A stretch of 64,000 nucleotides of DNA from Cristatella mucedo (GCA_009760855.2 WPIO01000026.1:1334001-1398000), one strand, 5' to 3'. Counted from the stretch's first letter, positions 44,378-56,493 are shown. Notes: generated from the sequence alone by a model not told the origin. A program made the numbers and translations.

Positions 44378-46546
44378 CACTTGATAAAGCACCCTCAGAG
44401 AACTCAATCTCTTTCTAGGCGCTTTACATTTGCTGCATAGGAAACTCTGTCGACTGATGAGTGGTGACATGCTACACAAATAAGTGCGTTTAAAGTCCTT
44501 TTTAAATGTGGTCAAGTCAGGGGATGTCGTGATGCAAGTCGGAAGTGAGTTCCAGGCTTTGGGAGCATACGAACTAAAGGCACGGTCTCCAAAAGATTTG
44601 AGGTTTGTTTGAGGTATATAGGTAAATAGTTAAGATTCCGAAAAGCAGGTGGTGCGATGCTTGGCCTCGTGGGGGAGTAGATCTGATAGGTAGGCTGGAG
44701 CCAAAGAATGGGCGGACCTAAAAGTGAGCGACAAAACCTTGAAGTCGATCCGTTGCTTGACTGGTAGCCAGTGCAGGTCGGCAAGAAGTGGTGTGATGTG
44801 GCAACTGCACCGTTCACGACAAGCCTAACTGCAGAGTTTTGCACCAGCTGTAAGCGCCTGATTGCACATGCCGGTAGGCCAGCAAGCAGTGAGTTACAGA
44901 AGTCAACTAGCATACTGGAATGTCATGGTGGCACAATTGCATGGCTCCACAGGCAATTGCACCTTAACATAGTTTGGATTAAAAGAGCAGGTGAATTAGC
45001 TAGCGACAGCAAAGCCATAACTGCCACCAACAAACACTGCGTGCTTCCTTCAGGCCCTGGGAAATCCTGAAATTTCGACGGCACACACATTAGCACACGA
45101 AAACTTCAACACAACAAGCACAAACAGGCAAGATAATAATAATAATAGATTAAATATAGACCCTCAGAGAACTCGATCTCTTTCAAGGCACTTTCCATTC
45201 ACTGCAAGATTGCAGGCATATTGAGAACCAGACATGTACACAAATATGCACACGAGTACACTAACAAAACGATTCACGAGTGATCATCGCCTGAAATGTA
45301 TAACTCACCGGCAGTGACTTTATCCTCCTGAATGAGTTCAAACTACCTCTAAAAAAGCGAGCATTTCTGTCAAGATCTGTACAAGCGAAGCACTGCAGAC
45401 AGAAAAAATACGGTCGAGTTAGCAATCGCACTCAAAGATGTCAAACGCCAACGATAGCACAGCAAGCACAGATACTCTACTCAGTAGGGGCTCGATTGCC
45501 GACCCCAGAATGTGCCAAGTTCCTCACAATATTTATAGTAAAGGAGAATTCGGTGCATTTACAATAAATGAGAAATGACAATACGGTGGAACTTACCTTA
45601 CGAAAACCAGACGATGCCAACAAACTAAGACGGGGACATGTGAACAGTGACAAGTTACCATGCCAAGTCAGCAGTACAGGCATGGTCACCGGCTACGAGC
45701 GACACTGCCATTTAGCTATTTACCTTTCTCCGTTGATCGAAAACCCGCTGCCACTAGGTTGGACCTCTTTGGTGCCATCTAAAGCCAACGAGCAAGTTGC
45801 ACGGCTGCTACAATAAATCCGCGAGCACGAACGCGGTTATGACTTCAGCGTGCCAGGTTTCTTACCGACTTCGGTGGTGCCGCATGCTTCATTCGTAAGC
45901 CGTCGAGGGAACTGCGCAGTGCTCTCCCTCACCGGGGTCGGAGTACTCGACGTAGACAAGGATAGGCGTCGCTTTGGAGTGCCGTCCAAGCTATCGATAA
46001 CAGAATGAAACCGGTCTAGGAAATAGGCGATCACTGCGCGATCAAACATAACAACTCGTAAGCACAATCACTGGGGAGCTTCGCCAAGTTCGGCTTTTCT
46101 AATCGCCTTTTGAGATGGACGGAGGGTAAACGTTACTCAAACGCAGAAAGATAATACAAGCGATTGGGTAACATTCGGTGGCGGCTTTGAGCACGGAGAA
46201 AAACTGGTCGGGTAGTACTCTTTCCGATAATTCGTACACGTCGCCATTAGGCGGGAAAGCGGGTTGGTTACTGGATCATGCAAAATTAATGAGCGTGAAG
46301 TCGCTCGTCGGAAACAGGAAGCCGCGCCCGATTCTCCTACCCGGCCATCTCGTCAAAGTTTGCTGCCAGTTCCGTCACCGGCGAGCTGTAGGCATATCTC
46401 TTGCTGAGTTCTCCAGCAGCAGGAGACAGCGCGTTTCTCGGCTTTAGCGGTCCAAAAGCTTCGCCCCGGGCTTTACTTATCCGGTCGATCGCCTTGGACA
46501 TGACTAGATGAGCTGGATTCTCTTTGTCGCCGTCCAGTTGATGCAT
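36211..46546 (-). CDS. cdc25: Cdc25 (M-phase inducer) phosphatase, 12 exons
   Basis: Exons on the minus strand: 46546-46341, 45990-45866, 45346-45309, 42419-42165, 42012-41827, 39791-39660, 38332-37813, 37700-37600, 37363-37265, 36899-36751, 36628-36511, 36360-36211 (stop TAG). All are GT-AG and in phase, giving 692 aa. The N-terminal regulatory half has a KEN box (residues 8-10), SSPVTELA and DEMAGLDGTPK (like SPVT...MAGLGS in vertebrate Cdc25), [11 protein letters not shown] and SDILEDS. The catalytic half has [30 protein letters not shown] (back-door Cys 542), the P-loop HCEFSSER (Cys 594, Arg 600), [13 protein letters not shown] and KSWAG near the C-terminus. The enzyme removes inhibitory Thr/Tyr phosphates from Cdk1/Cdk2 to drive cell-cycle entry. 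Exon 3 (38 nt) and the GTGCCC donor of exon 4 are the least certain parts. Introns hold LINE copies and a GA array. Confidence 0.92.
37501..37572 (+). repeat. (GA)n microsatellite in a cdc25 intron
   Basis: About 72 bp of pure GA, which is (TC)n on the coding strand. It starts about 28 bases past the donor of exon 8, in a 236-base intron. Confidence 0.97.
41085..41740 (-). mobile_element. LINE fragment with a nested insertion
   Basis: The minus strand encodes [20 protein letters not shown] (intact Y-A-D-D) and, further on, [21 protein letters not shown] partial duplication of the [11 protein letters not shown] region lies at 41215-41310. It sits in the cdc25 intron between exons 5 and 6 and is interrupted at 41556-41628. 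Confidence 0.85.
41556..41628 (+). mobile_element. Tail-only insertion, about 73 bp
   Basis: The stem-loop tail agcgcctagaaagagattaa...gggcgctttatcaagtgcaa plus (ATT)n is inserted between gtcatcaa and tacatgcag. The 29.75 kb LINE copy reads straight through at that point. Nothing but the tail is present. Confidence 0.9.
43150..43960 (-). mobile_element. Diverged LINE copy in cdc25 intron 3
   Basis: Decayed reverse-transcriptase sequence follows the main copy in order, from the [10 protein letters not shown] region near 43195 to the FRLYADDTQ region near 43850. A (GA)n array splits it at 43681-43760, and small deletions occur throughout. Confidence 0.75.
43681..43760 (+). repeat. (GA)n microsatellite
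   Basis: About 80 bp GA array that has grown inside the LINE copy. Confidence 0.97.
44211..44345. repeat. 136 bp repeat flanking a LINE tail, copy 2
   Basis: Partner of 2094-2229, again ending gggaactaatac next to (AAT)n and a minus-strand LINE tail. It is in cdc25 intron 3. Confidence 0.75.
44346..44910 (-). mobile_element. L2/CR1-type LINE, 3' end
   Basis: Minus strand: DFCSNLL-type start ([20 protein letters not shown]), a short 3' untranslated region, the stem-loop tail and (AAT)n. The coding part is frameshifted after [10 protein letters not shown]. Confidence 0.85.
45128..45210 (-). mobile_element. Short LINE/SINE tail remnant
   Basis: (AAT)n followed by accctcagagaactcgatct and tttcaaggcactttccat, the shared 3' tail on the minus strand. 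Little else remains. Confidence 0.7.
46249..46258. promoter_or_regulatory. E2F-like site in cdc25 intron 1
   Basis: GGCGGGAAAG contains the core GCGGGAAA, an E2F/DP consensus. Cdc25 genes are cell-cycle regulated in other animals, but this site is a motif match only. Confidence 0.3.
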
Positions 46547-46599
46547 GGCTGATTGCTTGATCCAAACCAAATCCACGACGCTCACTCGGACCACGTTCC

Positions 46600-47950
46600 G
46601 CTAGGCCCGTTCGTGCGTACTGCGCTGTATCCAAGGTGCCACGATGGCTTCGCGAAAAGCGATAGATAACCCGCGCCGCGGCACTACGTTGCCGGCGGCT
46701 TTCGGCGACGCAGCTGACGCTGTCTTTGTATTAAACAGTAGGAACGAGACGATCGGATGCACCACCGTAGGCTACCTAATCATTTCCAGCATTTTCGGAT
46801 GGTTCGGAGACGCGTAGAGCACGAATGGTCTACGACCACGTCGGTGCACGATTGGCGCCGGACTATTCGAACAAATGAGGCCGGGCCGCTGACATGCGCA
46901 TCGGCGGAGCGATTCGTCCGCGTTGATTTCGCTCCGAGCCTTGAAAACGCTTTACGGTTTAAGAGATCGATAACCAAAAACTATCTTAAGATAAAAAATA
47001 GATCTTTATTAAAAAATTTTCATTTATTTATTTTGCTTCTTCGCCAGCCGGCTATGGCTCCCGGTGCTCATTAATACATTCCGTTGCTAGGAATTACGCG
47101 ACCGCAGAGCGCCTGCGCCGGCATATGGCGCGAATCCCTTTGTCTCAAAGTGACCCCCGCATCTTAGAAATTGGCCCGGTAGCAGGAGCTCGCCTGTGCG
47201 TCTTCCGGTCGCTTGGGGGAAAAGGCGGGAGCAGCCTTGGGGCTGTACACGCCAGCGATCTCGGCGCGATGCACTAGCGCTCGCCCGTGGACGGAGGCCA
47301 GAGGGGCGGGGACGCCGCTGGAGCTGGCGCTCAGTCTTCGCGCTCGTCGCTACGTTTGCGTGCGCGCTGGTGCTAGACTTTCCATCGCCAGCCACTATGC
47401 ATTGATAATTGTAGCGGTCGCTAGCGTGTCGGCGCTTCGTGCTTTCTATGTCATCCTTTTAGGCACCTCACGCCGCTGTAGCGACGATTGCGGAATGTCA
47501 CGCTGACCGGTTCTGGCCGGTAGAGGGGGCGGCGGCGGCGGCCGGAGGCGGAGAGCAGGCTAGTTTAGGTTGGCCGAATTGAATCGTGAATCGTAAATTG
47601 TCGCCATTATTTCGGCCCAGTAGCGACGCGAAGTCACATCTGTGACCGGGCGGGCGGTGAAGGTCGATGACACTCTCCGGATCGGAGCAAGGGAGGGGAG
47701 GGCGTCGATGGACCGACGGCGCTTTAGCACGTATCTCCACGCCAGACTCCGCAACGCCGCAGCGTCCAAGTGGCAAAGCCGTGGCAGTTACGTTGCGGCG
47801 AATGACAAAAAAAAACGTTAGCGGCTAGCGGCGTGCAAACGTTTGCCGACGGCCTATAAAGCGGCAATCGCGAGCTCAAACAATAGGCCGCCGGCGGCGG
47901 CGGCTGACGACTAGCAGTCACAGCTGCGGCAGCAGTGAGCAATCGGCCCC
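46600..47950. promoter_or_regulatory. GC-rich region upstream of cdc25
   Basis: CpG-rich sequence begins right upstream of the cdc25 start codon and includes TTCGCGAAAAGCG at 46649-46661 (E2F-like, about 105 bases before the ATG). It probably contains the cdc25 promoter. A second GC-rich block at 47.1-47.9 kb could belong to a divergent transcript, but I find no splice-supported exon. Confidence 0.4.
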
Positions 47951-48230
47951 CGCCGCATTATTCTCAAGCCGTGCGGACAGCTCGGCACCCCCAATAGTCT
48001 GTCTTGCAACGACGCCTTCCGATTATGCGTTTTTCTTAAAAGAAATGAAAATGGGCTTCGCAATCTCAACGACTCATTACGCATTCTTAATATGTCTCTA
48101 GCCCTCTGTAGTACACCGTACGCACCCTATCGACTTCCGGCCGTCTGAGCTTGCGCACGCCTCGCGTGCTGCATGTGCATGCTCGCATACGCGCTACTAT
48201 GCATACAGCCCTAGCGCGCATGCACACCCG

Positions 48231-48258
48231 CACGCACGCACACACACACATACACACA

Positions 48259-48298
<40 letters not shown>

Positions 48299-48330
48299 CA
48301 CACCACACCATACACACACACACGCACGCA
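48231..48330 (+). repeat. (CA)n microsatellite
   Basis: About 100 bp of CA dinucleotides with CG interruptions. Confidence 0.95.
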
Positions 48331-48594
48331 ACACACACCAACACTGCGGGTTTCAAATGTGCCTTTTAAGGCAGTAGCGGCTGAATTTTCTAGATCATTA
48401 TCGATCAGAGCCTGCATTCGCTGCTCCAATTTTGCCGAATGCCAGGCCAGTTCGAGAACAGCGGGATGATTATCCAGGTGCCAAGATGCCAAGCAAGGAC
48501 ACCATCTGCAGCACGTTTCTGACCGCATTCTGGTGAAATGCGTGTAGCTTTTTCAGCAATGTAGCTGTAATTTTTCGACAAATGTTACTTTTCC

Positions 48595-48698
48595 AGCAAA
48601 TGCAATTAAAGCTAATTCAGCAAATGTAAAGTGCCTGGAAAGCGATTTGATTTCTCTGAGGGCGCTATATCAAGTATATTATAATTATTATTATTAAC
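48595..48698 (+). mobile_element. LINE tail
   Basis: agcaaatgtaaagtgcctgg through gggcgctatatcaagtat to (ATT)n: the shared 3' tail with almost no coding sequence. Confidence 0.8.
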
Positions 48699-49031
48699 TG
48701 TAAACACGGTTCTCTTCTATGACGGCAGTATCGGCCGCATACAAGCCGAGTTTATCGATCGCCTGGACGGCGCTAGCAGCAGCAGCAGCAGCAGGAGTTG
48801 CAACCTATGCTCGCGCTCACATTGCAACGCCCTCCCCGTGAGGAGAGCGTCGCTTCAAATCGAATGACGACACTTAGCGTCTGTTCAGCTCTGAGCGCGA
48901 CAAGCTGCCGCTTACGGTCTGCGATAGCGAAAGACGTGAACAATTGTTGATTTTCCACACCCTGTGAGTATCTAAACAGAGTAATCGTCTGAGGGGGTAC
49001 TAGTTTCGCCCCTCTTCGGGACGACTGATTA

Positions 49032-49200
49032 CTAGGGATAATAATAGTAATAATAATAATAACAACGACGACAAAGCATTTTCATAGCGCTCTCGGAGAA
49101 CTTAATCTCTTTCTACGCACTTTGCATGTGCTGTAAAGGAAGCGCGATCGAATGGTTACATGGAAACATGCACAATGTCAACAAACAATAACACGGTTGG
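49032..49200 (-). mobile_element. LINE tail and 3' untranslated remnant
   Basis: (AAT)n, then gcgctctcggagaacttaat and ctctttctacgcactttgca, then gatcgaatggttacatgga, matching the 3' region of other copies on the minus strand. Confidence 0.75.
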
Positions 49201-49399
49201 GAATGTCTCTCGAGTTCACCTGTAAGCGAATAAAGAATCGATCGGCGCGTCTCTCGCGCCGCTTCCCGACTCCCGACGCCAGCGACGCGAGCGTCGGTTT
49301 CTTAAATTGCGAAGAGCCACTAGCTGCGCTTGCAGCGATAGGTTCGCAAAAGCAGCCGGTCCATCGATAGCCTAATGCAGTGACTTTTTTTCTCTCGGA

Positions 49400-50230
49400 A
49401 CCGCCTCACGCCTCCTCCGGAGGTAACGCACCGCACGGCGTTGCTCAGGTGCGCGCGTTGCTCAGGCGCCCACCTCGTAGCAGGCGCCGGCTCATCAATT
49501 AAGCGACGGAGAGGCGGCTCTCCTACCAAAGTCAGACGCCGCACTTCGCTCGCTGCTGCTGCGGCGGCGGCGGCAGTGGCGGCGCGGCAGCTTCTCGTCC
49601 ATCCGGCGTAGGCGTTCCTAGGCGCCGCGCAGCCGATGGCCTGCTGCGGCCTTTGTTAAAAGGTCTTAGACGCGCCGGCCGCGAACGAATTATTCTCCTA
49701 TAACTCTTGTTGAATTAAAGTTTAGCGAGGCGATCGCCACGCGGCGGCCGCCTCGCTGTAAGGCCACCTAAAGCGCCGCTCCGACTTCGGATTTCATTCC
49801 CAAGCCTCGCTCGCCGCCGCCTCGTTCGCAGTGACGACTCTCACTCGTTCGTACTTGAACCTGTGGGAGCCAAGCTGCTGCTGCCGCGTTTGGCACTTTT
49901 CTAGCTGCACTTCTCGAGCACTCTGCTCGCATAGAGAGTTGGCTTGCCGTCTCAGGTTCGCTCTCCTGCGGGCAAAGCCGTCGCCGCAACGCCGCGAGGT
50001 GGGGCAGCGCCGCATCGCGGCGACGACCTTGGCCGCCAGACCGCTGCTGCCGCGCGCCGCCGACCTCGGTCGGCGGCGCCAAGGAGCTGGCATCGCGACC
50101 CCGCCCGCGCGCCGCCACCCTTAAGACGACCGCTCGAACGACACCGACCTCCACCAGCCCGGGCCCTCGAGAATGTCGTCGTTGCCTCAGTCTCCTCAGT
50201 GCTGCTAATGTTGAACGTCCTGGAAAGCTC
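49400..50230. other. GC-rich, promoter-like block
   Basis: CpG-rich, with overlapping open frames in several frames. The largest is a minus-strand frame at 49768-50361. None matches a family I know and no exon boundary stands out, so I call only a possible CpG island. Confidence 0.35.
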
Positions 50231-50239
50231 ACCGGAGCC

Positions 50240-51640
50240 TTTTTGAGACGCCTTGCCTTAGCGATGCTAGAGCGTAGGATTGGTGTGTGTATAAGAAAAC
50301 TTTTTCGCCAGCCTGGAGTCCAGCGACGAGCTAGTCGCATTGCACTTCCAGCGGCAAGCATTCGAGACTCGGTATCCCGGGATTGTGCTACGGGACCCTT
50401 TTTGGAACTCTGGGTAATTTTCTATGGGGGAAAGTTTTCTGCTCGCCGATTCAAGCCTCACGTGGCTTTTGGAGCCTATTTCCGGAGCCAATTTCCGGAG
50501 CCAAAATCGTATAGCTCATAATGACACTCGAGACACGAGTGGAAATGAAAAGTGTCGAGGAAGCTACTGGCAGTAGTAGCACGGAAGCAGCAGGGAAAGA
50601 CAGTCTAAAAATGGTAGCAGATTGTATAAATTAAATGCTTGGCGTGACAAACTTAATTAGATTCGGTGTGGCTACGATGGAGAGTGTCTGTGCAGCACAG
50701 ATGTCAAGCAAGAATGGCAGTGAAAGATAACCTTCTGATGCCCTCTTAATGATAGCTGAGTACTCAGAATGGATAATTTTTGAAAATGGACGATTGATGT
50801 ATCTGATACATATCTGCTAGTTTTGTATACATTTACTGGGATTTTATTGAGCATACATCAATGGCCAACAACAGGTTGATGATCAACACTATCCTCTCGG
50901 GCTTAAAGGCTTATTTATTATTATAATTTATTATAAATTTATCAGCCATGCCTTTTATGGGTTGCATCAAATGAGGTACTTATTTTTCATTCAATGAAGC
51001 CTCTTAGTTACATTTCGAGAATCAAAGCCCCTACTGCAACTGTGTACTAATGAGAGTCGCTTGAGATTTTAGGTGGTGGGGCTTCATATTATAACTTGCT
51101 CCTCTCCTATTCGCATTGTCTATACAATATCAATGTTGCAACCCCATGTACTGATCCCTCGGCACTGAGAGAGGACAAGACATCAGCGACTTTTACTTAT
51201 TATCAAGCATCTAGCAATTCCTGTCTGTCTGTGTATTTCGAACCAGTGAATACATATATGACAGATCTTGTACATAGGCGCAAATACTATGTATGCCTGT
51301 ACCGTATATGTATGTGTAAACATGCATATACATATCCTGTATGTATATGTATATGTATATGCATGTATAAAGACTTCAATGAACCCGTGTACCTATACGT
51401 ACGTGCACACACACTCGTGCATGTTGCTGCAGTCTAGGTCAACTCGATGGGCATGGGATGAGAAAGTCAAGGCCTGCCTACAGAGAGAGGTGTACTGAGG
51501 AGTAGGGCTTTATTGCAGCAGGACACGCTGGCTTGCTGCACTACCAGCAAAAAGAGAAATATCCAAGTTCTGATTTGCTACCAGATTCTTTTGGGTGTTG
51601 CGCAAGTTCTGCCCACTGAAGGTTAAGAAATGAGACAACG
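50240..51640. other. No gene recognised
   Basis: AT-rich sequence with short TA/TG stretches near 51300-51365. I see no supported exon. Confidence 0.4.
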
Positions 51641-51642
51641 TC

Positions 51643-51643
<1 letters not shown>

Positions 51644-51724
<81 letters not shown>
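51644..51724 (+). repeat. (CT)n microsatellite
   Basis: About 80 bp of pure CT. Confidence 0.98.
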
Positions 51725-51728
<4 letters not shown>

Positions 51729-52795
51729 CTTAGCCCATGTCCTGAAGCAGCACTGTCTTGTGTAATTTCTACCGATAGGCAATATATCAGTCTCTTTTAG
51801 CAACGCCGACCCTGCATCGAGCCCAGAAATTGACTTCTGGCTCTGAGCTCTTGATTGGAAGCCCACACTTATGCAGCTGTCATTGCGTGTCGAGCAGGAA
51901 GAGTTCAGACAGCAGGGGATGCTGCTTATCACACCCGCAGGTGTGGCCGCGGCGGCTTAGTACTGTCCGTAGAGTTATGTTGCTTGTCCACCACGGACGT
52001 CGGCAAGTCAGTCCACCGGGCAGCGTGTCAGACGGGCAGCTGTAAATTGAGGGCTGATTGGAAGGATGCCCCATCTGATGAACATGCCTGAATGCAAAAG
52101 CGCAGCCCGCCGGCAGCGGTACCGGTGTAGCTTCTAACGAATGCTGCCATCTAAGTTGCATCATCAGAGACCAGTTCCAGCGATCAAGCTAGACCGAATC
52201 ACGGGGAGTTTCACAGGGAGTGGGTAGGGGTGGTAAGCTGAAGTATGCAGTTTCACGGACGAATGCCTAGCAGACTAGTGAGATGAACGCAGCATCAGAA
52301 GATCATACTGCAGCTCGGGTCACCCACCGGCGGCCAGCAGCAGCCGTAGCAGCACAAGCTGCTTAGCTTGGTTGTTGCCCAGTCTGAATGCTTAGGGAGC
52401 AGCGAGGCCTCCTTGGAATCGGTCCTGCTGCTGCTGCTGCTGCCGCCGGCTGCTGCTCATTGGGGCTTGGCCTCGTTTCTTCTGCTCGTTTCTTCTGCAG
52501 AATAAGACTGAAGAACTTTGGGGAAGGAAAATCGCGCACACGGCTACATGGCTGACAGGACCTAGGGTGTGTACCTCTGTGGGGGGGAGGTGAGATACCA
52601 CCGGAGGAGGAGATGTCATCTGTTGCTCTCAGCCGGGGCTTGGGCTGCAGCGGTGCACTGCCGGCTGCAGAGGCTCCCTTGACGATGCCGGTGTAAAAAG
52701 GACCGGCTGTAATCAATCGCTCTTGCTCTCTCCGAGCTGAGCTGGGCTGGGCTGGCTGACTGCCAAGACATCGGCCAAGTCGTTCAGCATTGCTC

Positions 52796-52850
<55 letters not shown>
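52796..52850 (+). repeat. (CAGC)n tetranucleotide array
   Basis: About 13 tandem CAGC (AGCC) units; a short reverse-phase relative (gctgggctgg) precedes it at 52740. Confidence 0.97.
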
Positions 52851-52946
52851 TTGAAGAAGCCCAAGATGATTGTCAGGGTGACTCAGCCCAGCACTCGGCT
52901 GCTAGTGTGCTGCGATGGGGAAGAGAAAGCTCCCCTCCCTCCTGCT

Positions 52947-52948
<2 letters not shown>

Positions 52949-53010
<62 letters not shown>

Positions 53011-53030
53011 GCAGCAGCTGCAGCAGCAGG
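52949..53030 (+). repeat. (CAG)n trinucleotide array
   Basis: About 18 pure CAG units followed by interrupted ones. It could encode poly-Gln or poly-Ser, but no coding context supports a gene. Confidence 0.95.
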
Positions 53031-53290
53031 CCCTGCCAGCTAGCATCGCGATCATCTCTTGATTGTGAGTTGGCCAGCCTGCTAATGCCGGCTTGTTGCA
53101 GAAGAGGAGGGGCAGATTGCTGCCAGCTAGCAGAGTCAGTCGAGCACCGAGGCTGCCGCTGCTGGTGGCGACAGCTTAGCGCAAATGCGCAGAGCAGGCG
53201 GTCGGCTCGGCTCCAAGTGTCAGGACGCCGGTTGTGCTCATACTACAATTCGCTGAATGCTTTTTTCACCGACACGATGCTGTGCACACC

Positions 53291-53291
<1 letters not shown>

Positions 53292-53348
<57 letters not shown>

Positions 53349-53349
53349 A
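53292..53349 (+). repeat. (GA)n microsatellite
   Basis: About 55 bp GA array. Confidence 0.97.
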
Positions 53350-54990
53350 ACCATGCACACTGTGTCTTCTTCGGTGGCCGATTCTGGCACTGCCTTCCAG
53401 CAGTCTTTCGTCACTGTTCTTTTTTTGCTATGTGCCTCCTTCCTCGGTCTCCTATTCCTCACCTTTTCTTTATTGCTTGAGATGAAGACTGTTGACTACC
53501 GACCAGGCATCGGAAGCCGTTTAGGGATTCAGCAACAGACTTCATGCAACTATTCAGAGTAACAACCGGTAATCCCCTGACCGTGCAGGTTACTGGTGGG
53601 ATGCATTCAGATTGTTGCAGCCTGTGCAGCAGTAGGGGTGGTGACACAAGCAGCAGCAGCAGCTGCTGTTTAGAGCACCAGCAGCCTGAAAGGAAAAAAG
53701 TCAAGCTCAGCTTATTCAAAGGCAAATTATTTACTGTACATTGTTGCAGAGGAGCCATGGCGGCTGTCACTACAGCTTGCTTGCATTGGGCAACAGGTGA
53801 GGGATTGCCCGCTACTGCATGGATTCGATTTGGTTAGTGAAGTGCGAGCACCTTACCCCCAGGGTAAAGGTAAGGTGCCGACTCTGTAGACTCAGTCAAA
53901 GCTGCTGCCGCCATCGTCAGTACCTTGACTACATGAAGTTGCTTGGAATTGAAATGTCCGTCGCTATGAACTTTCAGCTTGGTTGCTGACTTTGAACGGC
54001 GGACTACTCAAGAAACAAGATACAAGAGCTTACCAGCAGCTCAATATTCGTGTGACCCGATTTATGTACGACTTCCAGCCAGGATTTAAGTGTCCGCGTA
54101 TTAGGAGAGAGCCTGTCCAAAGCAGCTCTCTTGTGTTGAGTCTTCCGGTCGGCAAGCCATTGTGAAAAGTTGGCACGCAATACACGTCGATTACGACTGT
54201 CTAAATATGGTCGGTGATTCCTGAATTATAATGATTACGAATAAATTATTTCACAATCTATTTATACTCGGCAAAAAAAGTTCAAGTCATGTAGCAGTCA
54301 GCTCGTTGAATTCTAGGCTTCGATCCGCCGTGAAGTGCTCATTTCATTCCAGGCACGGTGCTCATTTCGATCGAGCGCTCACTCTTTACCGTTTGGCTAG
54401 TTACCAGCTGCTGCCGGTATGTACACATTGCACCTCAACTGCTCGGACATAGCGGCAGCTGCAGCAGGAGCAGCACCTGTTGCGTGACTGAGTTGCATTG
54501 CAGATGTAGGAACATTTACCTATTATCATTTTGTAAGAAGTTTTTATCGATAAACCTGAGCAGCAAACATGACCGATGAAGAGCTGCTGCCCTGGCAACA
54601 CTGCAGCTGCAGCTGATTTCGGCTGACGGCCACACAGAAACATCCACTGCTGCTGCTGTAATTTTAATTTTAATTGTAATTGTAATTTTAATTTGTAATG
54701 CTGAGTGTAATTTTCTGGGGGCACTATGCAAGTGGATTATTATTATTATTATTATTATTATTATCATCATCGTCTTCAATTTTGCTGCCATTTTTTAGCC
54801 CTAGCCGGCAGCTGAGCAGGGAGAGCAAGCAGGCATGGCGATAGGCGTGCTGCCCTTGAATCGCCTACCCCCTTTGCCAAGGAACAAGTGATCAGAGCGA
54901 TCAGACAGCAGGAAGGTGTATTTCGATAGGCAGCCTCAGCGCTTGATCAAGCGCCCGAGCAACTGGCGCTGCAGCAACTGCTGCCCTGGC
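53350..54990. other. No gene recognised; AT-rich LINE-like tail
   Basis: 54690-54775 has a worn 3' tail (attttctgggggcactatgc, then (ATT)n). The rest is CAG/CTG-biased sequence without a supported exon. Confidence 0.4.
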
Positions 54991-54995
54991 TCCTC

Positions 54996-54998
<3 letters not shown>

Positions 54999-55046
<48 letters not shown>
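54999..55046 (+). repeat. (CTG)n trinucleotide array
   Basis: About 16 pure CTG units, opposite in sense to the CAG array 2 kb upstream. Confidence 0.97.
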
Positions 55047-55049
<3 letters not shown>

Positions 55050-56200
55050 ACAGAGAGCTGCATCTCCGGAGCTTGCCGAGCTCACGCAGCTCGCAGCTCG
55101 AGCTTGCGCCTGGCAATGCACGAGCGGCAGCCGCGCAGCCAGCGGAAAATGTCGGTCTTTTGAGCGATGACAACTCGCTGGCAACCACTCATCGCATCGC
55201 ATCGCAGTCGGGGTTTGAGAGCAGCAGCAGCACATACACAATAGGGCTGTCACAGTATAGGCGGTGAATGAATGGAGCCTCCATCCCTCCATCCACTGAT
55301 AGGTAATTGGGTAAATAAAGACATAGCATGCCCTGGTGGCCGGTGCAGAGGAGGAGCTGCATGCTTTAATGCCAGCTAGAGATAAGGACCATCTGGCAAC
55401 CGTTACTCCCTTTGACAATCCCACCCTCCGTTTCAAAGGGGAGATTATCTGCTAGGCGCCACGTGAGGGTGGCAGTGTGTACATTGGGAAATGCTGCCAG
55501 CTGTCCCTAGCAGCAGGCAGTCGGCTGCCATCCGGAAATGGATGCCTGAAGATGCCGCCCTGCTGATCGCGAAGTGCAATTCCATTCCACGACAGGGAAG
55601 AACCCTCCTCTAGCGGTCGAGATGGCTGAGAGCGAATCGACACTTAGCAAGCGAGTCTAGCTGTGCCGGTCGCTACACGCTGTGCCTCATCGAAGCATTC
55701 AGTGCTGATCGAAGGTCATGTCCAGTAGGTTGACTGTCCAGGTTCCAATGCTTCGAGCTCCATGTCGATCGTAGCTGTCACTCGCAGCAACCCTGCTTTG
55801 GTAGGTCTTTTATGCAGGCATCATGCAACCAGCCATGAATGGCATCTTTGGTCGATGGCTGCTAATTGAAATAATGACACTCTGAGAGCTGAGACCGAAC
55901 ATTAAGAGGCAGAACATGAAACCGAACAGCTGTGTACTTATGATTGGGGGCAGTCGGATGTGATGCTGACTACAGTGCCTTTGCAGCTCTGCTTCAGTAG
56001 CCACGGCCAGCCTGCCAAATCCTTTCTTTGCCGAAGGAATGCTCCAAGGTGAAAACCCCAAGGGGTCGGTGTGCATGCTACACCTGTATATAAGCAAAGT
56101 GACATCTTAAACCTAACTGAAGCCAGAGTCAAGGGGCATATTAGTGCACTGCTTTGTGTGAGTACACAGGTTATGAAAAAAGCTTTGCATATACAAGTGA
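55050..56200. other. No gene recognised
   Basis: Mixed sequence with short open frames only; no exon or repeat family identified. Confidence 0.4.
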
Positions 56201-56206
56201 GTGTAT

Positions 56207-56244
<38 letters not shown>

Positions 56245-56428
56245 GTGCGTGTGTGCATGTGCGCATGTGTGTGCGTGTGTGTGCCTGTGCATGCGTGTGT
56301 GTGTGCACGCGAGTGTATATACAGATGTTTGTATAGATTAGGATGCACATACATTTATACAAACACGTACACGAGTGCGCATACACGACCACTCACGAGC
56401 ATGCACGAGCAATGCACACACAAGCGCT

Positions 56429-56493
<65 letters not shown>

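Noticed and set aside
46047-46049. ATG at 46049 as the cdc25 start
   Set aside because: An upstream exon (46546-46341) carries the KEN box and SPVT motif and splices in phase to an acceptor at 45991-45992, joining MAG to LDGTPK as in other Cdc25 proteins.
49768-50361. 197-codon minus-strand frame
   Set aside because: It is Arg/Ala-rich, GC-driven and overlapped by frames on both strands; no family is recognised and no exon borders seen.
52851-53480. Poly-Ser/poly-Gln protein gene
   Set aside because: The frame depends on a CAG array and then a GA array; no domain or splice evidence on either side.
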